From assembly GCA_964632165.1 (NCBI GenBank), contig CAZWCZ010000006.1:4286-68285 (forward strand): a DNA stretch of 64,000 nucleotides, given 5' to 3'. A model generated the notes under the pieces. It did not search any database and was not told the origin of the DNA. It saw only the letters and a list, made by a program, of their open reading frames with translations. How positions within the stretch are numbered: position 1 is the stretch's first letter; every line of letters begins with the position of its first letter. This DNA is from SIG299 sp964632165 (GTDB lineage Bacteria; Bacillota; Clostridia; Lachnospirales; Lachnospiraceae). Positions 15,587 through 22,325 of this stretch are shown here, in pieces. Position numbers and translations under genes: made by a program.

Positions 15587-17104
15587 TTAACCTCTGTCTG
15601 ACTGATATTTTTCTTTCAGATACACTCGATTGATCTTTCCGTTTGGTGTCAGCGGCATCCGTTCCAGCTTCTCGGTATAGTTAGGTATCATATACCGTGG
15701 GAGTTTTTCTTTCAGCCGGATCGTAACTTCTGCCGGCTCTATGTCTCCTACATAATAAAGAACAATTTTCCCTTTCACATTATCATAAATGCAGCCGGAC
15801 AACCGAATCTCCTCCAGCATATTAGCATTGGCTTCTATTTCTCCAAGTTCGATACGATGTCCCATATGCTTGATCTGATAGTCTTTTCTGGAAACAAAAA
15901 CAAGCTCTCCGTGCTCATTGTATCTTCCGATATCACCGGTACGATAAATCAATTCCGGATATGCCGTATTGAGCGGATTCTGCACAAATGCTTCCTGCGT
16001 TTTTTCCGGATTATTATAATACCCCATGGTCAATGAAGTACCTCGAATACAGATTTCTCCCGGTTTCCCCGGTTCTGCCCGCTTGTTTTCTTCATCTAAA
16101 AGAAGGATCTCTGTGTTTTTAAAAGGTCTGCCGATCGGGATTGCCTCGTCCGGTCCAAACTCTCTGTCAACCTTATAATAACAGCACATTCCGGTACCTT
16201 CCGTCGGTCCGTAGAGATTTGTAAATTTGGCATTTGGAAGCGTCTCTCTCCAAAGACGGAACTGCTTTATCGGAAATACTTCACTGCCAAATGCGATCGT
16301 GTGCAAATATTGCGGAACTACTTTTTTAAAGACTCCAAATGCAGAGATCATTGTCAATGCAGACACAACCCAGCAGATTGTATTGATCTTTTTCTCATTT
16401 AAAAATTCCACTAATTTTACCGGGAACATGAATAAATTCTTTGGTATCAGATACGTAGTGGCACCAAACTTCAATGTCGGATATAATTCTTTTAAGCAGG
16501 CATCAAAATAAAGCGGTGTCTGATTTCCAAACACCGTATGTTCATTAAATTCCAGTGTTTCTGATAATTGTTCAATATAATCCAAGACCGAACGATGGCA
16601 GGCCACAACACCCTTCGGAACTCCCGTAGATCCCGAGGTAAATACAACATAGATTGCATCTGTATCAATTGCTTTTTCACGTATAGTTAAAAGCAGTTCC
16701 TGATTTTCCTTTGTCCGAATTAAATCATCATACAGATACAGTTCTCCCGTAAATTGAAACCCTTTGGCAGCTTCCATTGTCTTTTCGTCACAAATAACAG
16801 CCTTTGGCTTTAAATTTTCCAGGATAAGATCAATCCGTGCTCTCGGCATTTCTTCATCGATCGGCACATAAAAATTACCGGAATTGATCACTCCAAAAAA
16901 AGCAGTAATCGTCTTCGGATGTTTATTCATAAATACAACAATCGGTTCCTTATAGCATCCTTTTTCTGCAAAAAATGTAGCAATTGCACGATTCTGGTCA
17001 TATACATCCTGAAACGTCAGTGCCTCTGATTCATTGGCAAAAGCGATCTTATCCGGTACTCTTTTTACCGTATCCTCTAAATAATCTAACACATGATTCT
17101 GCAT
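15587..17104 (-). CDS. Stand-alone amino acid adenylation enzyme (DltA/NRPS A-domain family)
   Basis: A 505-residue adenylate-forming enzyme that should activate an amino acid with ATP and load it on the adjacent carrier protein. Core motifs are FTSGSTGVPKG (A3, about 155-165), LYGPTEGTG (A5), YRTGD (A7), the A8 region KHMGHRIELGEIE and PLTPNGKI with the catalytic Lys490. By-eye alignment to GrsA gives pocket residues Asp201, Ala202, Lys205, Cys244, Ile270, Phe272, Leu297, Gly305, Met306 and Lys490. This set differs from DltA, where a Cys replaces Phe272. Asp201 predicts an alpha-amino substrate, and Lys205 hints at an acidic side chain. Substrate unproven. Start ATG with GAGGG upstream, 12 bases after the racemase gene. 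Confidence 0.9.
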   Translation of the reverse strand: MQNHVLDYLEDTVKRVPDKIAFANESEALTFQDVYDQNRAIATFFAEKGCYKEPIVVFMNKHPKTITAFFGVINSGNFYVPIDEEMPRARIDLILENLKPKAVICDEKTMEAAKGFQFTGELYLYDDLIRTKENQELLLTIREKAIDTDAIYVVFTSGSTGVPKGVVACHRSVLDYIEQLSETLEFNEHTVFGNQTPLYFDACLKELYPTLKFGATTYLIPKNLFMFPVKLVEFLNEKKINTICWVVSALTMISAFGVFKKVVPQYLHTIAFGSEVFPIKQFRLWRETLPNAKFTNLYGPTEGTGMCCYYKVDREFGPDEAIPIGRPFKNTEILLLDEENKRAEPGKPGEICIRGTSLTMGYYNNPEKTQEAFVQNPLNTAYPELIYRTGDIGRYNEHGELVFVSRKDYQIKHMGHRIELGEIEANANMLEEIRLSGCIYDNVKGKIVLYYVGDIEPAEVTIRLKEKLPRYMIPNYTEKLERMPLTPNGKINRVYLKEKYQSDRG

Positions 17105-17116
17105 TTTTCCCTCACC

Positions 17117-17827
17117 CTATATCAATTTTGTATACTTCATTTTAAGCTTCCCGCACTGCAATACTGCAGCCCTTGCCAAAACCTCCAAAACATCAAGATA
17201 ACCATGACCTATCTTTTCATCACGACTGACCATGGATAGTTCCGTACATCCGAGAATGATTACCTCTGCACCATTTCCATGCAGTTCCTCTTCTACCAGA
17301 GAAAACCGTTCCATGTCAACTCTCCGTCCGGCTTTTACATTCTGATATATGATATGCATGATCATTTCCTGCTTTTCCTGTGACGGAAGTACCACTTCAA
17401 TCCCCTGTGCTTCCAGTTCTTTTTGGAAAACACCGGTTCGGATCGTCCCATCAGTCGCTTCCAGACCTACTTTTTTTATTCCTTCTGCCTTTAAATACGT
17501 AGCTGTTTCTTTAATGGCATGCAGCACCGGTATTTCCATTTTTTTCTCAATCTCCGGATATAACGCATGTGCAGTGACACATGGAATGGCTAACAATTCC
17601 GCTCCTGCCTGTTCAATCTTCCGTCCACACGCAATGATCTGAGGACCCGGATTATCCAACGACCTTCCAAGCAAATAACTTGTCCGGTCAGGTATCTGCG
17701 GGCAATTGTATATAATCATCGGAATATGTTCCTGGTCAACGGATGCTTCTGTCATGTCGATTACCAGTTGCATGAAATATGCGGTAGCCATTGGTCCGAG
17801 ACCGCCTACTACTCCTAATGTCTTCAT
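17117..17827 (-). CDS. Aspartate/glutamate racemase family protein
   Basis: A 236-residue cofactor-independent racemase of the Asp/Glu/hydantoin family. The N-terminus MKTLGVVGGLGPMATAYF is typical of the aspartate racemase/YgeA branch. The two active-site thiols are Cys83 in IPCVTAH and Cys194 in ILGCTEL. The first motif is usually PCNTAH, so the Asn to Val change may reflect altered specificity. AAGGAG precedes the ATG at 17827, and the frame upstream of it is not used. It lies between the transglutaminase gene and the adenylating enzyme, so it probably supplies a D-amino acid (or an L-form from D) to that pathway. YgeA homologues have broad specificity, so the substrate is open. Confidence 0.9.
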   Translation of the reverse strand: MKTLGVVGGLGPMATAYFMQLVIDMTEASVDQEHIPMIIYNCPQIPDRTSYLLGRSLDNPGPQIIACGRKIEQAGAELLAIPCVTAHALYPEIEKKMEIPVLHAIKETATYLKAEGIKKVGLEATDGTIRTGVFQKELEAQGIEVVLPSQEKQEMIMHIIYQNVKAGRRVDMERFSLVEEELHGNGAEVIILGCTELSMVSRDEKIGHGYLDVLEVLARAAVLQCGKLKMKYTKLI

Positions 17828-17882
17828 TTTCAGTACTCCTTCCCGCTCCCGTTTATCCTCTCTGAACTGTTTCCACCATGAT

Positions 17883-19364
17883 CTATTGGATCTCCGGATA
17901 CAGGCTGCGGTCAAAATTATGCGAATTGTTATGTGCAGAAGAATACTCTTCCAATTCTTTGTCTGTTAAAAGGAAAAACTCACTTTTATCCTTTCGAGGT
18001 GTTGCATCAAAATGATACCAGCCTCCATCGATATAGACAAGATTCCAGTAATGCGATGGATTTGTTGTCGCTTTGACTATATCAATATTAGGGATTCCTG
18101 CTCTTGTCAAAAGTTCTTTTGCCGACGCTGCAAATACAAAACAGTCTCCTTGTTTTCCAAACAGACCTTCGTAAGCACCTCTCATATAATTTCCTTTTTC
18201 AGAGTGACTGATATATCCGATATGATTTTTCAACCACTTATAAATTGCTTTTGCTTTTTGACGGTCTGTCATTCCATCCGTCAGAATATCTGCAAGGATA
18301 GCATCCGCTTTCTCGTGAATTTTCTCTTCATCAGCCCATTTCGGCTCTTCCTCTAATACATTTACCTTTCCTGTCACCGTCGTTGTATTCCCTGAACAGT
18401 CAGATACCGAATAGATAACTTCGTATGTGCCTACCGTATTTAGATCAACCCCGGAGCGGTCGATCGTTACTTTCATTTCGGATGCCGTATCAATATCATC
18501 ATAATAACTGATGGCCTTTTTGTAAGAGACCGTACCTCCTGCGATCACATCAATATCCGTGACCGTAACCGTTGGTGCTTTTGTATCTCTCTTAACGGAA
18601 ACATATACATAAGTATAGGTAGTATTTCCGCTTGCGTCTGTTACAGTAATGATTCCTTCCTGATCACCTTCCTCCTGCCATTTCGGTTCTTTATGAAACG
18701 CAACCACTGTCTCGGTATCATCCTTGATCTCTTCAATGAAATCTTCTGCACTTAACGGCTTATTTAACCAGGTAGTAAGTGTTTTGACCATGACTATCGG
18801 ATATTTCAAATCTGCGATTTTAAGAACAGATGTCGCTTTTTCTCCATCTAAAAGGAACTCTATTTCATATTCTCCAAGTATTTCCGTGTCGATCGAACTG
18901 ATATCCGTAACATAAGAAATCTTGCTTCCTTTTTCTATCAAAAATGCATCCGCTTCCGGCAGAGAACTTCTCACATGGACATCCAGCCGATCCATAAGAT
19001 TCCTCACATTCAGGTATGCCTTTGCTTTTGTTTTATTTCCTGCCGCATCCGTTACTTCAATTTCAACTTCGGTCAGACCATATACTTTTCCAAGGCTGTC
19101 TTCTTCCGTACCTGCTGCAAAACATGCCGTCCAGGAAGATTCTTCTTCGACTTTTTCAATAAAATCTTCCGGAACTACTTTGGTTCCATAAGATACTGTT
19201 ACATTTTTGGTCACAACTGTCGGTGCTGTGATATCTGACGGAGCAGAAGGATTTTTTTCTAATCGCCTGCTATAGAATAAGGCTGCCAAAAATACTAAAA
19301 AAAGTACAAAAATGCTGCCTGACAAGGCAAAAACCGTATTGCCGCTTTTTCTTTTTCCTGCCAT
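17883..19364 (-). CDS. Membrane-anchored Ig-like repeat protein with C-terminal transglutaminase-like domain
   Basis: A 493-residue surface protein. Residues 11-31 form a membrane anchor with a short basic N-terminus. About 45-335 hold several bacterial Ig-like repeats (each ending in VTDAAGN, VTDASGN or VSDCSGN, the DUF5011/HYR style). The C-terminal third is a transglutaminase/protease-like domain with the triad Cys408 in QGDCFVFAASA, His438 in PSHYWNLV and Asp453 in HFDATP. These domains act outside the cell as amidases, proteases or crosslinkers. It is the first gene of the operon with a near-perfect promoter. The start ATG has GGAGG 10 bases upstream. Its target is unknown; a wall polymer or peptide modified by this pathway is possible. 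Confidence 0.9.
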   Translation of the reverse strand: MAGKRKSGNTVFALSGSIFVLFLVFLAALFYSRRLEKNPSAPSDITAPTVVTKNVTVSYGTKVVPEDFIEKVEEESSWTACFAAGTEEDSLGKVYGLTEVEIEVTDAAGNKTKAKAYLNVRNLMDRLDVHVRSSLPEADAFLIEKGSKISYVTDISSIDTEILGEYEIEFLLDGEKATSVLKIADLKYPIVMVKTLTTWLNKPLSAEDFIEEIKDDTETVVAFHKEPKWQEEGDQEGIITVTDASGNTTYTYVYVSVKRDTKAPTVTVTDIDVIAGGTVSYKKAISYYDDIDTASEMKVTIDRSGVDLNTVGTYEVIYSVSDCSGNTTTVTGKVNVLEEEPKWADEEKIHEKADAILADILTDGMTDRQKAKAIYKWLKNHIGYISHSEKGNYMRGAYEGLFGKQGDCFVFAASAKELLTRAGIPNIDIVKATTNPSHYWNLVYIDGGWYHFDATPRKDKSEFFLLTDKELEEYSSAHNNSHNFDRSLYPEIQ

Positions 19365-19406
19365 AAACTTACTTCCTCCATCCTACAGATTCTGCTCTTA
19401 CGTCAC

Positions 19407-19435
19407 ATTTTACTCCTGTCAAATTACCGTGTCAA
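19407..19435 (-). promoter_or_regulatory. Near-consensus sigma-A promoter of the aminoacylation operon
   Basis: TTGACA-N17-TAAAAT on the minus strand (boxes at 19430-19435 and 19407-19412). It lies about 45 bases upstream of the transglutaminase-protein start. A strong vegetative promoter implies expression during growth rather than sporulation. Confidence 0.8.
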
Positions 19436-19508
19436 CCACTATCCGGACAATTTTACAATCCCCGTGGAGAGGCGTTTTCTAATACTTCCATTACAGATTC
19501 CACTTCGT

Positions 19509-20021
19509 TCACAGATGTAAAACCGTACGGATGATCTCACCCGAAAAGCCCTTACGGTAAAGTTTTGCTGCTATTTTCTGCTTTTCTTCATAGGACATTG
19601 ATTCCGGTTCTTCTGTTCCTGCTTTATACTTCTGCAGCTGACGCCTTACCGCCTGTTCTTCCTGCGATTCTCCGGACTCTGTCTTATAATTTTCCTCCAT
19701 GGAAAAAGCAATGTCTTCCTCCGAAATTCCTTTTCTGCGCAGCAAAAATTCCAATTCTCTCCTGCTCTTAATTTCTTTCCTGCTTCGGATAAAGACTCCG
19801 GCTACCCTCCTGTCATCCAGGTAATGAAAACTGTCCAAATAATGAAATATCTCATTACGGATGTCTTCCGGATATCCTCCCTCTATCAATTTGTCCTGCA
19901 GTTCTTTTCTGGAATAATCTCTTTTTTCTAAAAGATGCAGCGCTCTCTTTTTTCCTTTTTTTAATAATTCATCCCTTTCGTCTGACATAGTTCTTCCCAT
20001 CCCTGCTTTCTGTATCCACAT
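19509..20021 (-). CDS. recX: Regulatory protein RecX
   Basis: RecX binds RecA filaments and limits or modulates recombination activity. The 170-residue protein is mostly helical three-helix repeats, with family sequences such as ALHLLEKRDYSRKEL, LDDRRVAGVFIRSR and YRKGFSGEIIRTVL. I place the start at the ATG at 20021 because GGAAGGAT lies just upstream. Starts at 20000 and 19988 are possible and would shorten it by 7 or 11 residues. It follows recA by 61 bases with no terminator in between, so it is probably cotranscribed and SOS-inducible. Confidence 0.92.
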   Translation of the reverse strand: MWIQKAGMGRTMSDERDELLKKGKKRALHLLEKRDYSRKELQDKLIEGGYPEDIRNEIFHYLDSFHYLDDRRVAGVFIRSRKEIKSRRELEFLLRRKGISEEDIAFSMEENYKTESGESQEEQAVRRQLQKYKAGTEEPESMSYEEKQKIAAKLYRKGFSGEIIRTVLHL

Positions 20022-20082
20022 ATTATCCTTCCGGAATACAAATTCTGCGACAGAAGTTCTCCGCCTGCCGCAGATCCTTAGT

Positions 20083-21123
20083 TTACTCTTTTGTGATTTC
20101 TTTTGCAGATGCTGTTTCTGCTGTACCTGCCGGCAAACCATACTTTGCACGGACTTTATTTTCTACTTCTGCCATAATTTCAGGATTCTCTTTCAGATAG
20201 AGCTTGGCATTTTCTCTTCCCTGACCGATTTTTGCATCATTATATGCAAACCACGCACCGCTCTTTACAATAATGTTTTCATTCGCAGCCAGATCAAGGA
20301 TATCTCCTTCCCGTGAGATGCCCTTTCCAAACATGATATCGAATTCTGCTTCTTTAAACGGCGGTGCCACCTTATTTTTAACTACTTTAATGCGTGTCCT
20401 GTTACCAACCACTTCGCCGCCGCTCTTCAAAGATTCTATTCGCCGAACATCAAGACGAACGGAAGAGTAAAATTTCAGTGCACGTCCTCCGGTGGTCGTC
20501 TCCGGGTTACCAAACATGACTCCGACTTTTTCACGCAGCTGATTGATAAAAATAACAACGCAATTGGAGCGGCTGATTGCCGCCGTAAGTTTACGAAGTG
20601 CCTGTGACATCAGTCTTGCCTGAAGTCCTACATGGGCATCTCCCATGTCTCCTTCAATTTCAGCCTTAGGAACAAGTGCTGCAACAGAGTCTACGATCAC
20701 GATATCAATTGCACCGGAACGAACCATCGTTTCTGTAATTTCCAATGCCTGTTCACCGTTGTCCGGCTGAGAAATATACAGATTATCAATATCTACACCA
20801 ATGTTCTTTGCATAAACCGGATCCAATGCATGTTCTGCATCAATGAATCCTGCAATTCCTCCACGTTTCTGGATTTCTGCTACCATATGTAATGCCACAG
20901 TAGTCTTACCACTGGATTCCGGACCATAAATCTCTACAATGCGTCCTTTGGGAATACCGCCGACACCAAGTGCAATATCCAAACTCAGCGATCCGGTCGG
21001 CACTGCCTCTACATTCATATGTGCTTCCCTGTCACCAAGCTTCATAACGGATCCTTTTCCGTACTGCTTTTCTATCTGCCCCAATGCAGATTCCAATGCT
21101 TTTAATTTTTCATTGTCTGCCAT
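20083..21123 (-). CDS. recA: Recombinase RecA
   Basis: RecA forms filaments on single-stranded DNA, drives strand exchange and triggers LexA self-cleavage. The 346-residue protein has Walker A GPESSGKTT (about 67-75) and the signature ALKFYSSVRLDVRR. It also has the L1/L2 region motifs and the NQLREKVGVMFGNPETTTGG segment. The ATG at 21123 is supported by GGAGGT 7 bases upstream; an in-frame earlier start at 21150 lies inside the promoter-proximal leader and is rejected. Transcription should start near 21166, overlapping a LexA box. Confidence 0.98.
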   Translation of the reverse strand: MADNEKLKALESALGQIEKQYGKGSVMKLGDREAHMNVEAVPTGSLSLDIALGVGGIPKGRIVEIYGPESSGKTTVALHMVAEIQKRGGIAGFIDAEHALDPVYAKNIGVDIDNLYISQPDNGEQALEITETMVRSGAIDIVIVDSVAALVPKAEIEGDMGDAHVGLQARLMSQALRKLTAAISRSNCVVIFINQLREKVGVMFGNPETTTGGRALKFYSSVRLDVRRIESLKSGGEVVGNRTRIKVVKNKVAPPFKEAEFDIMFGKGISREGDILDLAANENIIVKSGAWFAYNDAKIGQGRENAKLYLKENPEIMAEVENKVRAKYGLPAGTAETASAKEITKE

Positions 21124-21157
21124 ACTGTCTACCTCCATACAATCGACCATTTGTTCT

Positions 21158-21171
21158 CGAACCTTTGTTCT
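21158..21171 (-). promoter_or_regulatory. LexA (SOS) box at recA
   Basis: The plus strand reads CGAACCTTTGTTCT, the Firmicutes SOS palindrome GAAC-N4-GTTC. It overlaps the predicted recA transcription start. A second, imperfect half-matching copy (GAACAAATGGTC on the minus strand) abuts it on the recA side. Confidence 0.88.
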
Positions 21172-21172
21172 T

Positions 21173-21201
21173 ATTATATGCTGTTACCTGCCATTTGTCA
21201 A
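21173..21201 (-). promoter_or_regulatory. Consensus sigma-A promoter of recA
   Basis: TTGACA-N17-TATAAT, both boxes perfect (21196-21201 and 21173-21178). The LexA box lies immediately downstream of the -10 element. Confidence 0.93.
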
Positions 21202-21269
21202 GAACCTGCGTACATCTTTTTCAAATTTACAATTCTGGAATTACTTATAGTTTAACAGAACAAGGCGTT

Positions 21270-21299
21270 AAAAACAATAGCGGAAAGGCGTTATTTCCG
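21270..21299 (-). terminator. Probable weak terminator after ftsY
   Basis: On the minus strand CGGAAA and TTTCCG (arms 21294-21299 and 21281-21286) enclose TAACGCC. Five T residues begin six bases beyond the stem. It lies between the ftsY stop and the recA promoter. The stem is short and the T-run is offset, so efficiency is uncertain. Confidence 0.45.
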
Positions 21300-21350
21300 T
21301 TCCTTTTTCGCTGTTCAGAAGCAAAAAACGTACCTTTGACAACTCCTGCC

Positions 21351-22301
21351 CTATGCCGGATTTTCTTCTCCTTCTCCCATTCCGTCAAACAGTGCGTCGA
21401 TAAATGCGTCCGGATCAAACTTCTGAAGATCTTCCATACGTTCTCCGACACCGATATATTTTACCGGAACAGAAAGTTCTGATTGAATGGCAAGTGCGAT
21501 TCCTCCTTTTGCCGTTCCGTCCAATTTTGTCAGAATGATTCCGTCGATTGAAGCTGCCGCATTGAATTCTTTTGCCTGCACCAATGCATTCTGCCCGGTT
21601 GTTCCGTCCAAAACGACCATGGTTTCCCGATAGCAGCCCGGGTATTCCCTTTCAATTACCCGGTCGATCTTTTTCAATTCTTCCATCAGATTTTTCTTAT
21701 TATGAAGACGTCCTGCCGTGTCACAGATAAGTACATCGGTATCTCTTGCCTTTGCTGCCGTTACTGCGTCAAACACAACAGCCGCCGGATCAGAACCTTC
21801 TTTTTGCGCGATGATCTCTACTTCGGCCCGATGTGCCCATTCCGTCAGCTGCTCCACTGCCGCTGCACGGAACGTATCTGCAGCCGCGATCAGGACTTTC
21901 TTCCCATCTGCCTTTAACTGCCCTGCAAGTTTCCCGACGGAAGTTGTTTTACCTACGCCGTTTACCCCGATCAGAAGAACGACAGACTTACGGTTTTCAA
22001 ATTCATACGCATCTTCCGGAACAGACATCTGTTCTTTCATGCTGTCCATCAAAAGCTTGCGGCATTCCTCCGGACTCTTTGTCTTTGTTTCCTTAACTTT
22101 CTGCTTCAAAGATTCTATGATTTGTGCCGCAGCATGGACTCCGACATCTGCCATTACAAGGATTTCTTCCAATTCTTCATAAAAATCATCATCGATTGTC
22201 GAAAATCCGCTGAATATGGAATCTATTCCGGAAGTAATTGAATTCCTTGTTTTGGAAAGTCCTTCTGCCAGCCTGCTAAAAAAGCCTTTTTTTTCTCCCA
22301 T
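21351..22301 (-). CDS. ftsY: Signal recognition particle receptor FtsY
   Basis: FtsY docks SRP-bound ribosomes at the membrane and works as a paired GTPase with Ffh. The 316-residue protein has a short N-terminal helical region and no long acidic A-domain, as in other Firmicutes. The NG domain shows GVNGVGKTT (about 112-120), DTFRAAAVEQL, CDTAGRLHN, TKLDGTAKGG and GVGERMEDL in order. It follows smc by 24 bases, the standard rnc-smc-ftsY order. GAGGGAG precedes the ATG. Confidence 0.97.
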   Translation of the reverse strand: MGEKKGFFSRLAEGLSKTRNSITSGIDSIFSGFSTIDDDFYEELEEILVMADVGVHAAAQIIESLKQKVKETKTKSPEECRKLLMDSMKEQMSVPEDAYEFENRKSVVLLIGVNGVGKTTSVGKLAGQLKADGKKVLIAAADTFRAAAVEQLTEWAHRAEVEIIAQKEGSDPAAVVFDAVTAAKARDTDVLICDTAGRLHNKKNLMEELKKIDRVIEREYPGCYRETMVVLDGTTGQNALVQAKEFNAAASIDGIILTKLDGTAKGGIALAIQSELSVPVKYIGVGERMEDLQKFDPDAFIDALFDGMGEGEENPA

Positions 22302-22325
22302 AATGTTGCTCCCTCTCTGCTGTTT

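Noticed and set aside
12071..19364. Plain dltABCD operon for D-alanylation
   Set aside because: Order differs, a racemase and a transglutaminase are built in, and the adenylation pocket differs from DltA. It is kept as dlt-like only.
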